From contig NZ_JBFNXW010000001.1 of NCBI RefSeq assembly GCF_040811775.1, forward strand, positions 310,001-374,000: a stretch of DNA of 64,000 bases, read 5' to 3'. The notes beneath the pieces were generated by a model. It was not told where the DNA came from. It was given only the letters and a program-made list of their open reading frames with translations, and did no database searches. This stretch comes from Balneola sp. MJW-20 (GTDB taxonomy: Bacteria > Bacteroidota > Rhodothermia > Balneolales > Balneolaceae). Shown piece by piece: positions 53,271-62,270 of the stretch (position 1 is the first letter of the stretch; each line of letters begins with the position of its first letter). Made by a program: the position numbers and the translations under genes.

Positions 53271-53606
53271 ATGGACTATCTGAATAGCATTAAAGAGTAT
53301 CTGCTGGGTCTCAGCAGCACTTATGGGGTAGATCCTTTTATCTTTGCAGGAATATATGTTGGTGCCATTCCATTTTTTTTGTTCTCGATGGGCTGGATCG
53401 TAAAAAATTACCGCCAGAAAAAACCGTTGATCCTGCCCGTACTCAGCACCGTGTTCTTTTTTATATCTTCTTATCTGTACCTGATCGTAGCAGGAGAGAA
53501 TGTTCCTTTGTGGGTATATGGCCTGGTCCTGGTTATGGTGAGCACCGGAGCTGTATCTGCCTGGAAAAAGATACAGGGAAAAATCCAGGATGAAGTCTCT
53601 GAATAG
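53271..53606 (+). CDS. Small three-helix membrane protein of unknown function
   Basis: The 111-residue protein has three predicted membrane helices: about 22-44 (PFIFAGIYVGAIPFFLFSMGWIV), 52-73 and 80-96. A charged C-terminal tail follows (WKKIQGKIQDEVSE). The family is not recognised. It is divergent from the His/Cys-rich gene (start codons 53271 and 53186/53213) and precedes pyruvate phosphate dikinase by 135 nt, with no shared promoter needed. Confidence 0.6.
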   Translation: MDYLNSIKEYLLGLSSTYGVDPFIFAGIYVGAIPFFLFSMGWIVKNYRQKKPLILPVLSTVFFFISSYLYLIVAGENVPLWVYGLVLVMVSTGAVSAWKKIQGKIQDEVSE

Positions 53607-53741
53607 TATTACCTGCCTACATATAAACTTCATATAGATTGCAAACATTAATGGCGTGAGGTCAGTATTTGCTGATCTGAAAATCAACGATATATCCCAT
53701 TAATACACTGTCTCGGCAAAGTCTGAGGAGTAAATCAAATT

Positions 53742-56411
53742 ATGAGGTCTGTTATGGCGGATTTAAAGCATGTCTATAGGTTTGGAAAGGAAACGGATGG
53801 AAACAGGTCAATGCGGGAGCTCCTGGGTGGAAAAGGAGCCAATCTTGCTGAAATGTGTAGTATAGGGATCCCGGTTCCTCCCGGATTCACGATCTCAACT
53901 CAGGCCTGTAAGCATACTATCGATAATGATATGGAATGGCCCGAAGGATTACGTGAGCAGGTAAATGAAGGTGTGTTTCACGTAGAAGGAGAAATGAATA
54001 AAAAGCTGGGTGATAAAGAAGATCCGCTTTTACTTTCCGTGCGTTCCGGAGCTGCAGTATCAATGCCGGGGATGATGGATACGATCCTGAACCTGGGTAT
54101 GAATGATAAAGTTGCAGAAGCCCTGATCAGAAAGACCGGTAACGAACGATTTGTCTTTGACAGCTACCGTCGGTTTATCGATATGTTCGGTGATGTAGTA
54201 ATGGGAGTCAGTCATGAATATTTTGAAGAGGCGATTACCTCACTGAAAGAGCAGTCCGGGGTTCAAAATGATACGGATCTGACCGCATCACAGCTTAGCG
54301 AACTTACCGATAAGTATAAAGCCATCTATCGTAAGCATACCGGTCATATGTTCCCGGAAGACCCAATGGAACAACTGGAACTCGCGATAAATGCAGTATT
54401 CAAATCCTGGAATAGCGGTCGAGCGATCAAGTACCGTGAAATTAGCGGGATCAAAGGACTTATAGGTACTGGTGTGAATGTTCAGGCCATGGTATTTGGA
54501 AATATGAGTTCAGAATGTGCCACGGGTGTATGTTTTACACGAAATCCATCCACAGGCGAACGAGAACTGTATGGTGAATATCTGGTGAATGCACAGGGAG
54601 AAGATGTCGTGGCAGGTATCAGAACACCTGAGCCCATCAGCAGCATGAAGAAACGTATTCCGGCTGTGTATGATGAACTCCTGTCTTATACTCATAAGCT
54701 CGAAGATCATTACAAAAACATGCAGGATATTGAGTTTACAGTACAGGAAGGGAAGCTCTTCATTCTCCAGACCAGAAATGGTAAAAGAACCGGAGCCGCA
54801 GCGGTGCGGATCGCGGTGGATCTGGTCCAGGAAAATATTGTCAGTAAAGAGGAAGCGATTGCTGAGCTGGTAGAAGCAGAGCATATCGATCAGTTACTCC
54901 ATCCGCAATTTGAAAACGGAGACGTCAAGGAAAAAGACCTTATAGGTAAGGGACTTCCGGCTTCTCCCGGAGCTGCTGTAGGTAAAGTGGTATTCGACTC
55001 AAAACGGGCTGAAGAACTTGCAGAACAGGGAGAAATGGTGATCCTGGTTCGTATTGAAACCAGCCCTGAAGATGTTGGAGGTATGTCATCTGCCGAAGGT
55101 ATTCTAACTTCCCGAGGCGGTATGACCAGTCATGCGGCTGTAGTGGCGCGAGGCTGGGGAAAACCTTGTGTGGCCGGTTGTGGAGACATCGTAATCAATT
55201 ATCGCGAACACAGTTTTACTAACGGTGACCTGATTATCAAAGAAGGAGACTGGATCTCTATCGACGGAACCAGAGGATTTGTTATTAAAGGCCAGAAAAA
55301 CATGATACCGCCTAAGCTAAGTGATGAATATGAGATCTTCATGCGCTGGGTAGGTGAATTTGAAAGTATGCAGGTCAGGGCGAATGCAGAAACTCCGGAA
55401 GATGCTGAAATGGCACGAGGACTGGGAGCAACCGGTATCGGTCTGGCCAGAACAGAGCATATGTTCTTTAAAGATGATCGCGTAACCGCTATGCGTAGAA
55501 TGATCATTGCAGAAGATGAAAAAGAGCGGCGTGAAGCTCTTATGGAGCTGCTTCCTTATCAGAAAGAGGACTTCATAGGGATATTCAGAACCATGGAAGA
55601 TCTTCCGGTAACGGTAAGATTACTGGACCCGCCATTGCATGAGTTCCTGCCGTCTGAAGATGAGGAAGTGGAACGGGTTGCCCAGGAACTGGGAGTTACC
55701 GAAAAACTTCTGAGGATCAAGATCGAAGCATTGAAGGAATTTAATCCAATGCTCGGGCACCGTGGTTGCCGCTTAGGGGTTACATATCCTGAGATCACGG
55801 AAATGCAGACCAGAGCCATACTGGAAGCCGCACTGGAACTAAAAGCTGAGGGTATTAACGCGAAACCGGAGATCATGATCCCGCTGGTAGGCTCAGTTAA
55901 TGAATTCGTAAATCAGCGTGCTGTTGTAGAAAGAACAGCCGAAAAGGTATTCAGTGAGCATAAAGACTCTATTGATTTCCTGATCGGAACTATGATCGAA
56001 GTCCCGAGAGCTGCTCTTGTGGCGAATGAGATCGCCCGTGAAGCTGATTTCTTCTCATTCGGAACCAATGATCTCACTCAGATGACCCTGGGGTACAGCC
56101 GGGATGATGCTACCAAGTTCATTCCTTATTATCTGGATAATGGAATACTGGGAGAGGATCCTTTCCAGACGCTGGATCAGCAGGGGGTTGGACAACTGGT
56201 TCAAATGGGTACCGAACTCGGCCGGGCCGGTAATCCTAAGCTGAAAGTAGGGATCTGTGGTGAGCACGGTGGAGATCCTGCCAGTATAGAATTTTGCTTT
56301 AAACTGGGGCTGAATTATGTATCCTGTTCTCCATATAGGGTACCCATTGCTCATTTATCAATCGCAAAAGCGGCGATAAAGGGTGTTAAGACCTCTGTCA
56401 ATCAGAATTAA
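53742..56411 (+). CDS. ppdK: Pyruvate, phosphate dikinase
   Basis: The enzyme interconverts pyruvate and phosphoenolpyruvate with ATP and phosphate. The 889-residue length is normal. The N-terminal ATP-grasp domain is followed by the swivelling domain with the phosphohistidine H464 in GGMTSHAAVVARGWGKPC and the C-terminal PEP/pyruvate barrel (GTNDLTQMTLGYSRDD, ICGEHGGDPASIEFC). The start at 53742 lies 11 bases after GAGGAG; a second ATG at 53754 is possible. A long hairpin terminator follows at 56441-56500. Confidence 0.95.
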   Translation: MRSVMADLKHVYRFGKETDGNRSMRELLGGKGANLAEMCSIGIPVPPGFTISTQACKHTIDNDMEWPEGLREQVNEGVFHVEGEMNKKLGDKEDPLLLSVRSGAAVSMPGMMDTILNLGMNDKVAEALIRKTGNERFVFDSYRRFIDMFGDVVMGVSHEYFEEAITSLKEQSGVQNDTDLTASQLSELTDKYKAIYRKHTGHMFPEDPMEQLELAINAVFKSWNSGRAIKYREISGIKGLIGTGVNVQAMVFGNMSSECATGVCFTRNPSTGERELYGEYLVNAQGEDVVAGIRTPEPISSMKKRIPAVYDELLSYTHKLEDHYKNMQDIEFTVQEGKLFILQTRNGKRTGAAAVRIAVDLVQENIVSKEEAIAELVEAEHIDQLLHPQFENGDVKEKDLIGKGLPASPGAAVGKVVFDSKRAEELAEQGEMVILVRIETSPEDVGGMSSAEGILTSRGGMTSHAAVVARGWGKPCVAGCGDIVINYREHSFTNGDLIIKEGDWISIDGTRGFVIKGQKNMIPPKLSDEYEIFMRWVGEFESMQVRANAETPEDAEMARGLGATGIGLARTEHMFFKDDRVTAMRRMIIAEDEKERREALMELLPYQKEDFIGIFRTMEDLPVTVRLLDPPLHEFLPSEDEEVERVAQELGVTEKLLRIKIEALKEFNPMLGHRGCRLGVTYPEITEMQTRAILEAALELKAEGINAKPEIMIPLVGSVNEFVNQRAVVERTAEKVFSEHKDSIDFLIGTMIEVPRAALVANEIAREADFFSFGTNDLTQMTLGYSRDDATKFIPYYLDNGILGEDPFQTLDQQGVGQLVQMGTELGRAGNPKLKVGICGEHGGDPASIEFCFKLGLNYVSCSPYRVPIAHLSIAKAAIKGVKTSVNQN

Positions 56412-56440
56412 CAGTAAATATTTCTTTTCTCATGCTTTAA

Positions 56441-56500
56441 GCGTTGATTGAACCATCAATTAGTCTATTTTATTGGTGGAACAATCAACGCATTTTTTTA
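56441..56500 (+). terminator. Long hairpin terminator of ppdK reaching the next start codon
   Basis: GCGTTGATTG (56441-56450) pairs with CAATCAACGC (56482-56491), and CCATCAAT pairs with ATTGGTGG inside, separated by an AA/AA internal loop: 18 base pairs in total. A T tract (ATTTTTTTA) follows to 56500. The next gene's ATG is at 56502. On the minus strand there is no T tract. Confidence 0.85.
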
Positions 56501-56501
56501 T

Positions 56502-57983
56502 ATGTCCAAGTATGATTATGACATGATCGTGATAGGGGGAGGAGCTGCCGGACTCACCGGTTCCGGAATTGCTGCTAACCTCGGGGCCAAAACCATGATG
56601 GTTGAAAAGGAACGTCTCGGTGGTGATTGTACCTGGACCGGTTGTATCCCGAGTAAAGCATTATTAAAGTCTGCCCGTCTGGTTAGGCAACTCAAAGAAG
56701 GGAGTCGATACGGTCTGAAAGATCAGGAAGTCTCTTTTGACTTCCCTGAGATCATGGATCATGTACGTAAAACCATACAGGAAGTCTATGAAGATGCGGA
56801 CCGTCCTGAAATTTTTGAAGAAATGGGGATCACGGTTACCCATGGGAAAGCAAAATTCAAAGATCCGCACACAATTCTCATTGAAAAAAAGGATGGCATT
56901 ACTGAAACATACAGCTCCCGCTATTTCCTGATCGCCACCGGAGCAAGGGCATTTATTCCGCCCATTCCCGGCCTGAATGATACTAACTATCTTACCAGCC
57001 ACAGTTTGTTTGAAATTAAAGAACAGCCCGACCACCTGCTGATCATCGGTGGTGGTCCCATAGGAACGGAAATGGCGCAGTCCTTCCGAAGCCTGGGTTC
57101 TGAAGTGACCGTAGTGGATGCCGGTTCAGGAATCCTTCACAAGGAAGATCCAGAGATGGTTAACATACTGCAGGACAGATTGATAAGGCAGGGAGTAAAA
57201 TATCATTTTAATGCAGAAGTTCATGAAGTCACTGAACGAGAAGGGGAATTGACCGTGCATTTTGATTGCGGGGATACAGAGTTCGAAATAAAAGGAGATG
57301 CACTGCTGGTGGCTACCGGAAGAACAGCTAATACCGCCTCCCTGGAACTTGAAAATACAGGTGTTATTTACACGGCAAAAGGCGTTCATGTGGATGATTC
57401 CTGCAGGACCAATGTTTCCCATATCTTTGCATCTGGAGATGTGACCGGTGAATATCAGTTTACGCACATGAGCGAGCATATGTCTAAAGTGGCGGTTACC
57501 CGTGCATTGATCAAGATCCCAATGAAGATCGACAGGGATCATGTACCGAGGGTAACATTTACAGATCCCGAGCTGGCTCAGATTGGAGCCTCTGAAGAGG
57601 AGCTTAAAAAGAAAGGGATCAGTCACGAAGTATATCGTTTTCCTTATTCGAAGATTGATCGTGCGCTGGCAGAGAATGATACTGAGGGAATGATCAAGGT
57701 CATGGCTAAAAAATTGAGCGGCAATATATTAGGAGCAACAGCTGTAGGGCCTCATGCGGGTGAGATCATCTCAGAGTATGCTCTTGCGATGAAGAATGGT
57801 GTATCCATGCGAAGTCTTGCAGATACCATTCATCCTTATCCAAGCTGGGGGCTCGGGGCCCGGCGTGCTGCTGACCAGTGGTATATCCGTAACCAGAGTG
57901 AATGGTCGGTTAAATGGATCAAACGGATTTTTGGATACAGGGGAGATGTTCCCGACTTCAGCGATCCTAACCGAATTGTATAA
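56502..57983 (+). CDS. FAD-dependent disulfide oxidoreductase (mercuric reductase/Lpd-like)
   Basis: The 493-residue protein belongs to class I pyridine-nucleotide-disulfide reductases. The FAD motif is MIVIGGGAAGLTGSG, the redox-active disulfide is C43-C48 in GGDCTWTGCIPSK, the NAD(P) motif is LIIGGGPIGTEMAQS, and the C-terminal HPYPS segment carries the active histidine. The substrate is not known; GDCTWTGC differs from the usual lipoamide dehydrogenase GGVCLNVGC. A terminator hairpin ends two bases before the ATG and no Shine-Dalgarno is visible. The YedK gene follows by 10 nt. Confidence 0.88.
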   Translation: MSKYDYDMIVIGGGAAGLTGSGIAANLGAKTMMVEKERLGGDCTWTGCIPSKALLKSARLVRQLKEGSRYGLKDQEVSFDFPEIMDHVRKTIQEVYEDADRPEIFEEMGITVTHGKAKFKDPHTILIEKKDGITETYSSRYFLIATGARAFIPPIPGLNDTNYLTSHSLFEIKEQPDHLLIIGGGPIGTEMAQSFRSLGSEVTVVDAGSGILHKEDPEMVNILQDRLIRQGVKYHFNAEVHEVTEREGELTVHFDCGDTEFEIKGDALLVATGRTANTASLELENTGVIYTAKGVHVDDSCRTNVSHIFASGDVTGEYQFTHMSEHMSKVAVTRALIKIPMKIDRDHVPRVTFTDPELAQIGASEEELKKKGISHEVYRFPYSKIDRALAENDTEGMIKVMAKKLSGNILGATAVGPHAGEIISEYALAMKNGVSMRSLADTIHPYPSWGLGARRAADQWYIRNQSEWSVKWIKRIFGYRGDVPDFSDPNRIV

Positions 57984-57993
57984 AGGTGCAGTT

Positions 57994-58662
57994 ATGTGCG
58001 GACGATATGCCCTATACGAAGAGCTGGATAAACTTAACGACTTCCTGAATGCCATAGAGCGGGATGGGGATTACGAACCCAGTTATAATGTAGCTCCGTC
58101 TCAGATCGTGCCGGTTGCTGTAGGCTCAAAAGACGGTAATCGATACCTGGGTCCTATGAACTGGGGATTTATCCCTTTCCCTCCTAAAAAAGACCATCGT
58201 CCTTTTCGGGTTATTAACACGAGGGATGATTCCATCATGAAGAAGCCATTCTGGAAGAAGGCTCTGCAGGAGCGGAGGTGTATCGTACCTATCAACGGAT
58301 TCTACGAATGGAAGGGCCCTAAAGGCAATAAGACCCCTTATTACATTCATGCAAGGGAAGGCGTTTTCCTGGGGTTAGCAGGGCTGTGGTCAGAGATAAG
58401 AACCGAAGGTGATGATCATGCAACTTTCTCTATCATAACGACTTCACCCAATGAGCTAATGGAGGATATACATGATCGCATGCCTGCGATATTACATCCA
58501 TCGGAGTTTGAATGGTGGCTGGACCGGGATCATGATGATCCTGCAGAGCTGCTGGAACTATTAAGGCCTTATCCGTCGGAAGCCATGGAAGCTTATATTG
58601 TCAGTAAAGCCGTGGGGAATGTGCGTAATGATAATCCGGAACTGGTTCAGCCTGCTTCGTGA
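57994..58662 (+). CDS. SOS response-associated peptidase (YedK/HMCES)
   Basis: This family crosslinks abasic sites in single-stranded DNA through the Cys2 amine/thiol. The ATG at 57994 gives MCGRYALYEELDK, exactly the family N-terminus after Met removal; longer upstream frames are the tail of the oxidoreductase gene read in another frame. The 222-residue length is typical. Conserved segments are YNVAPSQIVPV, RRCIVPINGFYEW and HDRMPAIL. It follows the oxidoreductase by 10 nt and overlaps the convergent polymerase gene by 16 bases. Confidence 0.92.
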   Translation: MCGRYALYEELDKLNDFLNAIERDGDYEPSYNVAPSQIVPVAVGSKDGNRYLGPMNWGFIPFPPKKDHRPFRVINTRDDSIMKKPFWKKALQERRCIVPINGFYEWKGPKGNKTPYYIHAREGVFLGLAGLWSEIRTEGDDHATFSIITTSPNELMEDIHDRMPAILHPSEFEWWLDRDHDDPAELLELLRPYPSEAMEAYIVSKAVGNVRNDNPELVQPAS

Positions 58663-59984
58663 TTATTTCTTTCAATAAAGTGGGTCTTGCCCGGTACGGC
58701 ATTCATCATAGCGGCGGTGCAGATGTATTCGCGGCCAAACTGATTGATCACCTTATCTTTTGCTAAATAGAAATCACGCTTCCCTTCCTGTTCGGTGAAG
58801 AAGAGCTCCATTTGCTTTTTAGTATTCAGCTGTACGGTGCCTATACCTACTCCTCGCATCTTTTCGCCGTTCTTTAAGAGAAATTTCAGCCTGGGTTCTG
58901 CTTGTCTCCAGGCTTCATAGAGGATATAATCATCAAGATTGGTATAGCCGTCGGTGTTGAAACGGAATCCAAAGCCTTTTTTACCGGCATCCTGTACTCT
59001 GAGATAGCAGAAGAACTGCCGGGCACGGACCCCATATCCCCGCATCCGGTAACAAAGCTGGTGAATTCCCCTGCAGAGCTCTCCAAAGAACTGATCGGGG
59101 TCTGTGGTCCAGTCGCTGAAGGTATGCATGTAGTTGAGCTGTTCCGGCGTTCCTGCGGGCTCTGTTAGAACTCTTGCCCGGTCGTTTCCTGCGATCATAT
59201 CCCAGATCATCCATCCGAAGTAACCTCCGAAGATCTTCTGGAAGATCCCTTTGCCTCTTTTGATCCCGTTTTCTATGGTGATCACTCCTTCATTGATCAG
59301 GTGTTTGTAGCGGCGGCTCCCGATTCCCCACACCTCATTGAGTTTAAGGGGCCACAGTTCCCTCCGGACATCCTCCTCATTCAGCACCAAAGTAATCCCT
59401 TTGGGTTTCCTCAGATCGCTGGCCAGTTTGGAGTATGTTTTAGAGTAGGAGATACCGATAGAGCAGTAAAGGTGCACCTCATGAAATAAAGCATCCTGTA
59501 ATCTTTGTGCAAAGTCTTCCAAATACTTACGAGGTTTATCTTTCAGCCATGTTATGTCCAGAAAGTACTCATCCATGGAATATTTTTCGATCTCGGGAGA
59601 GAACTTTTTAAGTGTCCGGTGGATCTCCTTGCTGATCAGTTTGTACTTATCGTAGTGAGCTTGCATGCCTATGATGTGGGGACACAGCTGCTCGGCCTCA
59701 AAGGCACTCATACCGGTCTTCACCCCGAAGAGCCGGGCCTCATAACTGCTGGTAGCTACGATGCCCCGTGCGATGCCGTTGTCCTTATACCAGCCGCCAA
59801 TGTAGATCGGGAAGCCCTGCAACTCAAAGCACTGCTGTTCCACCTGGGCATAATAACAGTTCATGTCCAGATGGATATACAATCTTTTTTTCAGACTCCG
59901 GTGCTGCATATCCCTGCTTACGCACCGGTAATCAGTGATCTTATGTACGCCTGCTTCTACATTATATTTTCCGGGGTCGATCAT
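58647..59984 (-). CDS. Y-family DNA polymerase (translesion)
   Basis: The 445-residue polymerase starts at the ATG at 59984, or possibly at 59909 (MQHRSL). Palm residues are visible: the first metal Asp in IHLDMNCYYAQVE and the Asp-Glu pair in YSMDEYFLDITW. The steric gate is a tyrosine, and the third position of the DMN motif is Asn where DinB has Asp. The little finger and C-terminus (about 330-445) show no UmuC-type signatures, and a clamp-binding motif is not evident. It is divergent from a small unknown gene and overlaps the YedK gene. Confidence 0.85.
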   Translation of the reverse strand: MIDPGKYNVEAGVHKITDYRCVSRDMQHRSLKKRLYIHLDMNCYYAQVEQQCFELQGFPIYIGGWYKDNGIARGIVATSSYEARLFGVKTGMSAFEAEQLCPHIIGMQAHYDKYKLISKEIHRTLKKFSPEIEKYSMDEYFLDITWLKDKPRKYLEDFAQRLQDALFHEVHLYCSIGISYSKTYSKLASDLRKPKGITLVLNEEDVRRELWPLKLNEVWGIGSRRYKHLINEGVITIENGIKRGKGIFQKIFGGYFGWMIWDMIAGNDRARVLTEPAGTPEQLNYMHTFSDWTTDPDQFFGELCRGIHQLCYRMRGYGVRARQFFCYLRVQDAGKKGFGFRFNTDGYTNLDDYILYEAWRQAEPRLKFLLKNGEKMRGVGIGTVQLNTKKQMELFFTEQEGKRDFYLAKDKVINQFGREYICTAAMMNAVPGKTHFIERNNHEAG

Positions 59985-60014
59985 ATTGATTGTCGTCTCT
60001 GTTCCTCTTATTAT

Positions 60015-60356
60015 ATGTACAATATATGTGTAAAAGATATGCAGGAAAAGATAGGTAAGAAAATAAATGTGGATGTCCGGTTTCGGTCTTTTGAGGATGT
60101 GGACCCGGAAGCCCTGAATCGGGGAAAGCGGATGGCACCGCTCTCATTTCAGGTCAAGGGAAGGGAAGAGGAGAAAGTGGTAAAGGTGCTAAGGTCTATT
60201 GCCCAGACCAAGGGACCTCACAAGATGATCCACTTCAACATAAAAACCGATCAAGAGCGCTATTATCACCTGGTATTCGACTCCAAGAAGATGGAGTGGA
60301 CCCTGATGTATGAACTGGAGGACGATCTCAGTCTGAAGAAGGAGCAGGCCCCGTAG
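60015..60356 (+). CDS. Small protein of unknown function beside the Y-family polymerase
   Basis: The ATG at 60015 gives 113 residues; 60039 (MQEKIGKK) is an equally good start giving 105. The protein is charged, with no signal peptide or membrane helix. It contains RSFEDVDPEALNRGKR and a WTLMYELEDD C-terminal segment. The family is not recognised. It is divergent from the polymerase gene, with about 30 bases between start codons, and its 3' end overlaps the exonuclease gene by 29 bases. Confidence 0.55.
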   Translation: MYNICVKDMQEKIGKKINVDVRFRSFEDVDPEALNRGKRMAPLSFQVKGREEEKVVKVLRSIAQTKGPHKMIHFNIKTDQERYYHLVFDSKKMEWTLMYELEDDLSLKKEQAP

Positions 60357-61056
60357 ATTGTATCTCCTTCAGTTTGGTCATGGCACGGTCCCGTAGATTT
60401 TCGAACTGATCTTTCGGGATAGCACCGATGGTGAACTGCTCATACAGCCAGACCACATAAGTAGCCATTACATCTTCCTGGCAGTAGTGTTCGATCTCAG
60501 CCAGTTTTCCTTCCCGGTACATATCCAGTACGATATTACCTTCTCCTGTCTGCTTAAAGGGAATTCCGATCAGTTGTCCAAGGTGAGCCAGTTTTGGCCA
60601 GGAGCTGGCCCCGTAGTTACTGAATTCATCCACCAAGTCCACATTGTACTTGCTGTAGCGGTAGCGGATGTCGTAGTCGTTCATGCGCACCGGCATCTGC
60701 AGTCCGTGCTTCATGGCCCGGTAAAGTAGTACGGGAATGTCAAACCCCTTGCCGTTGTGATGGATCAGTCCAAAGTCTTTGTAAGTGCCAATGGCCCGGA
60801 AGATCTTTTCAAGTCCCTCTTTCTCATTTTCTCCGTTCCAGGAGACCTGCTGCCTGGGCTGACCGGTATTTTCGATCCACAGTCCTACCCAGGATACTAC
60901 CCGGTGATACATGGGAGGAAGAAAACCTGACTTATTGCGGGCCAGTTTTTCCGAAGCGATCTCAAGCAGCTGCTCTTCATCCGAGTCATGGTCGTGCAGC
61001 ACTTTCCGCACAAAATCGAAATCGGGAATGGTCTCCAGGTCAAAAATGAAATACAT
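60328..61056 (-). CDS. PolB-like 3'-5' exonuclease
   Basis: The 242-residue protein is a DnaQ-superfamily (DEDDy-type) exonuclease related to the proofreading domain of family B polymerases. Exo I is FDLETIPDF (Asp6, Glu8), Exo II is HHNGKGFDIPVLLYRA, and Exo III is YCQEDVMATY with the tyrosine four residues after the Asp. No polymerase domain is present. It lies next to the YedK and Y-family polymerase genes, suggesting a DNA repair or end-processing role. Confidence 0.85.
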   Translation of the reverse strand: MYFIFDLETIPDFDFVRKVLHDHDSDEEQLLEIASEKLARNKSGFLPPMYHRVVSWVGLWIENTGQPRQQVSWNGENEKEGLEKIFRAIGTYKDFGLIHHNGKGFDIPVLLYRAMKHGLQMPVRMNDYDIRYRYSKYNVDLVDEFSNYGASSWPKLAHLGQLIGIPFKQTGEGNIVLDMYREGKLAEIEHYCQEDVMATYVVWLYEQFTIGAIPKDQFENLRDRAMTKLKEIQSTGPAPSSD

Positions 61057-61109
61057 GTAAGGCTTTTATTTTAATTATAGGGATATGCAAAGCCAATCGG
61101 TATGACTAA

Positions 61110-62117
61110 TTACTGTGAGCTTCGGACGGTCATTTCGCCGGCCAGAGCCTTAATAAAGTTATCACGAATACGATCCGTATCTGAATACTGAGCAAGCAAA
61201 TACATCATTTTGGTCAAAGCTGCTTCGAGGGTAAGGTCAGCCCCTGAAATCACCCCGCAGTCAAGCGCTGCCCTGCCGGCCGGATATTTGGTCATATCCA
61301 CTGCATCAAAATCGGCCTGGGACACAATGGCCACGATCACATCATGTTGCAGGCATTTTTTAAAGAAAGGGAGCAGGTTAAATTCCCCTTTCATAGGAAA
61401 ATTACCGCTTCCAAAAGAACGAACGATCACGGCTTTGAGCTGACTTAGGTTCAGACAATCCAGTATCCGGTGATCCAGGGAAGGATGTACGGTCAGAACG
61501 AAGACCTGGTTATTGAACCCGGTCTGAACCGAAAACGGACCTTTAGTTGATTCCGGTTGTCCATGAAATTCAATATTAAGTCCGATCTCTGCAATTACGG
61601 GATAATTTGGAGAACCAAAGGCATCGAAGTCACCGATGCTGAGTTTGGTAGAACGGTTTCCTTTGTATACATGATCGTTAAAACAGATGGCTACTTCCTG
61701 TAGTCCGGTGGTAGCCATCTCTATGGAGTTGATCAGATTACGCCGGGCATCACTTCTCAGGCTGCTCATGGGAACCTGACTTCCTGTGAAGATGACCGGT
61801 TTGGCCAGGTTCTGTAAAGTAAAAGATAAAGCAGAGGCGGTATAGGCCATGGTATCAGTTCCGTGTAGTACTACAAAACCATCAAAATTATCGTAATTAT
61901 CTTCGATACAATGGCTTAGCTGATCCCAGTGAGAAGCATTCAGATCTGAACTATCTTCAAAAAAGAGGGGAATGGTATGGATCTCAGCCAGCTGATTTAA
62001 TTGCGGTATCTGTTCAACCAGGTGGGAAGACCATGCTTCCGGATCCAGCTCCACGCCTTCACCTTTTGCACTCATAGCGATAGTACCGCCAGTCTGAATT
62101 AGCAGAATTTTTTTCAT
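61110..62117 (-). CDS. ansA: L-asparaginase
   Basis: The enzyme hydrolyses L-asparagine to aspartate and ammonia. The 335-residue protein has the catalytic threonines in LIQTGGTIAM (Thr12) and LHGTDTMAYTASAL, the family's two active-site motifs. No signal peptide is present, so the cytoplasmic type I (AnsA-like) form is more likely than the periplasmic type II. It is divergent from the EF-G paralogue with 153 nt between start codons. Confidence 0.92.
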   Translation of the reverse strand: MKKILLIQTGGTIAMSAKGEGVELDPEAWSSHLVEQIPQLNQLAEIHTIPLFFEDSSDLNASHWDQLSHCIEDNYDNFDGFVVLHGTDTMAYTASALSFTLQNLAKPVIFTGSQVPMSSLRSDARRNLINSIEMATTGLQEVAICFNDHVYKGNRSTKLSIGDFDAFGSPNYPVIAEIGLNIEFHGQPESTKGPFSVQTGFNNQVFVLTVHPSLDHRILDCLNLSQLKAVIVRSFGSGNFPMKGEFNLLPFFKKCLQHDVIVAIVSQADFDAVDMTKYPAGRAALDCGVISGADLTLEAALTKMMYLLAQYSDTDRIRDNFIKALAGEMTVRSSQ

Positions 62118-62259
62118 GTTGACTTATTCCTGTCAGCTTTTAAATTGCATATGCGCATTCATTTCGGGGAATGCTTCACAGTTCTTTAATAATAGATGAT
62201 TAATATCCTCACCAGATAAAGGAAATGTAAATACAAATTCATTCTCTGTTTTCAAATTT

Positions 62260-62266
62260 AAGGAGG
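62260..62266 (+). promoter_or_regulatory. Strong ribosome-binding site of the EF-G paralogue
   Basis: AAGGAGG lies four bases before the ATG at 62271. It is the most complete Shine-Dalgarno sequence noticed in the window and confirms the start. Confidence 0.8.
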
Positions 62267-62270
62267 CACC

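Noticed and set aside
57796..57993. N-terminal extension of the YedK gene
   Set aside because: It overlaps the FAD oxidoreductase in another frame, and YedK requires Cys2 directly after the first Met, given by the ATG at 57994.
59505..60014. Long upstream extension of the small gene at 60015
   Set aside because: The extension is antisense to the Y-family polymerase; the conserved-looking part begins at the ATG 60015 or 60039.
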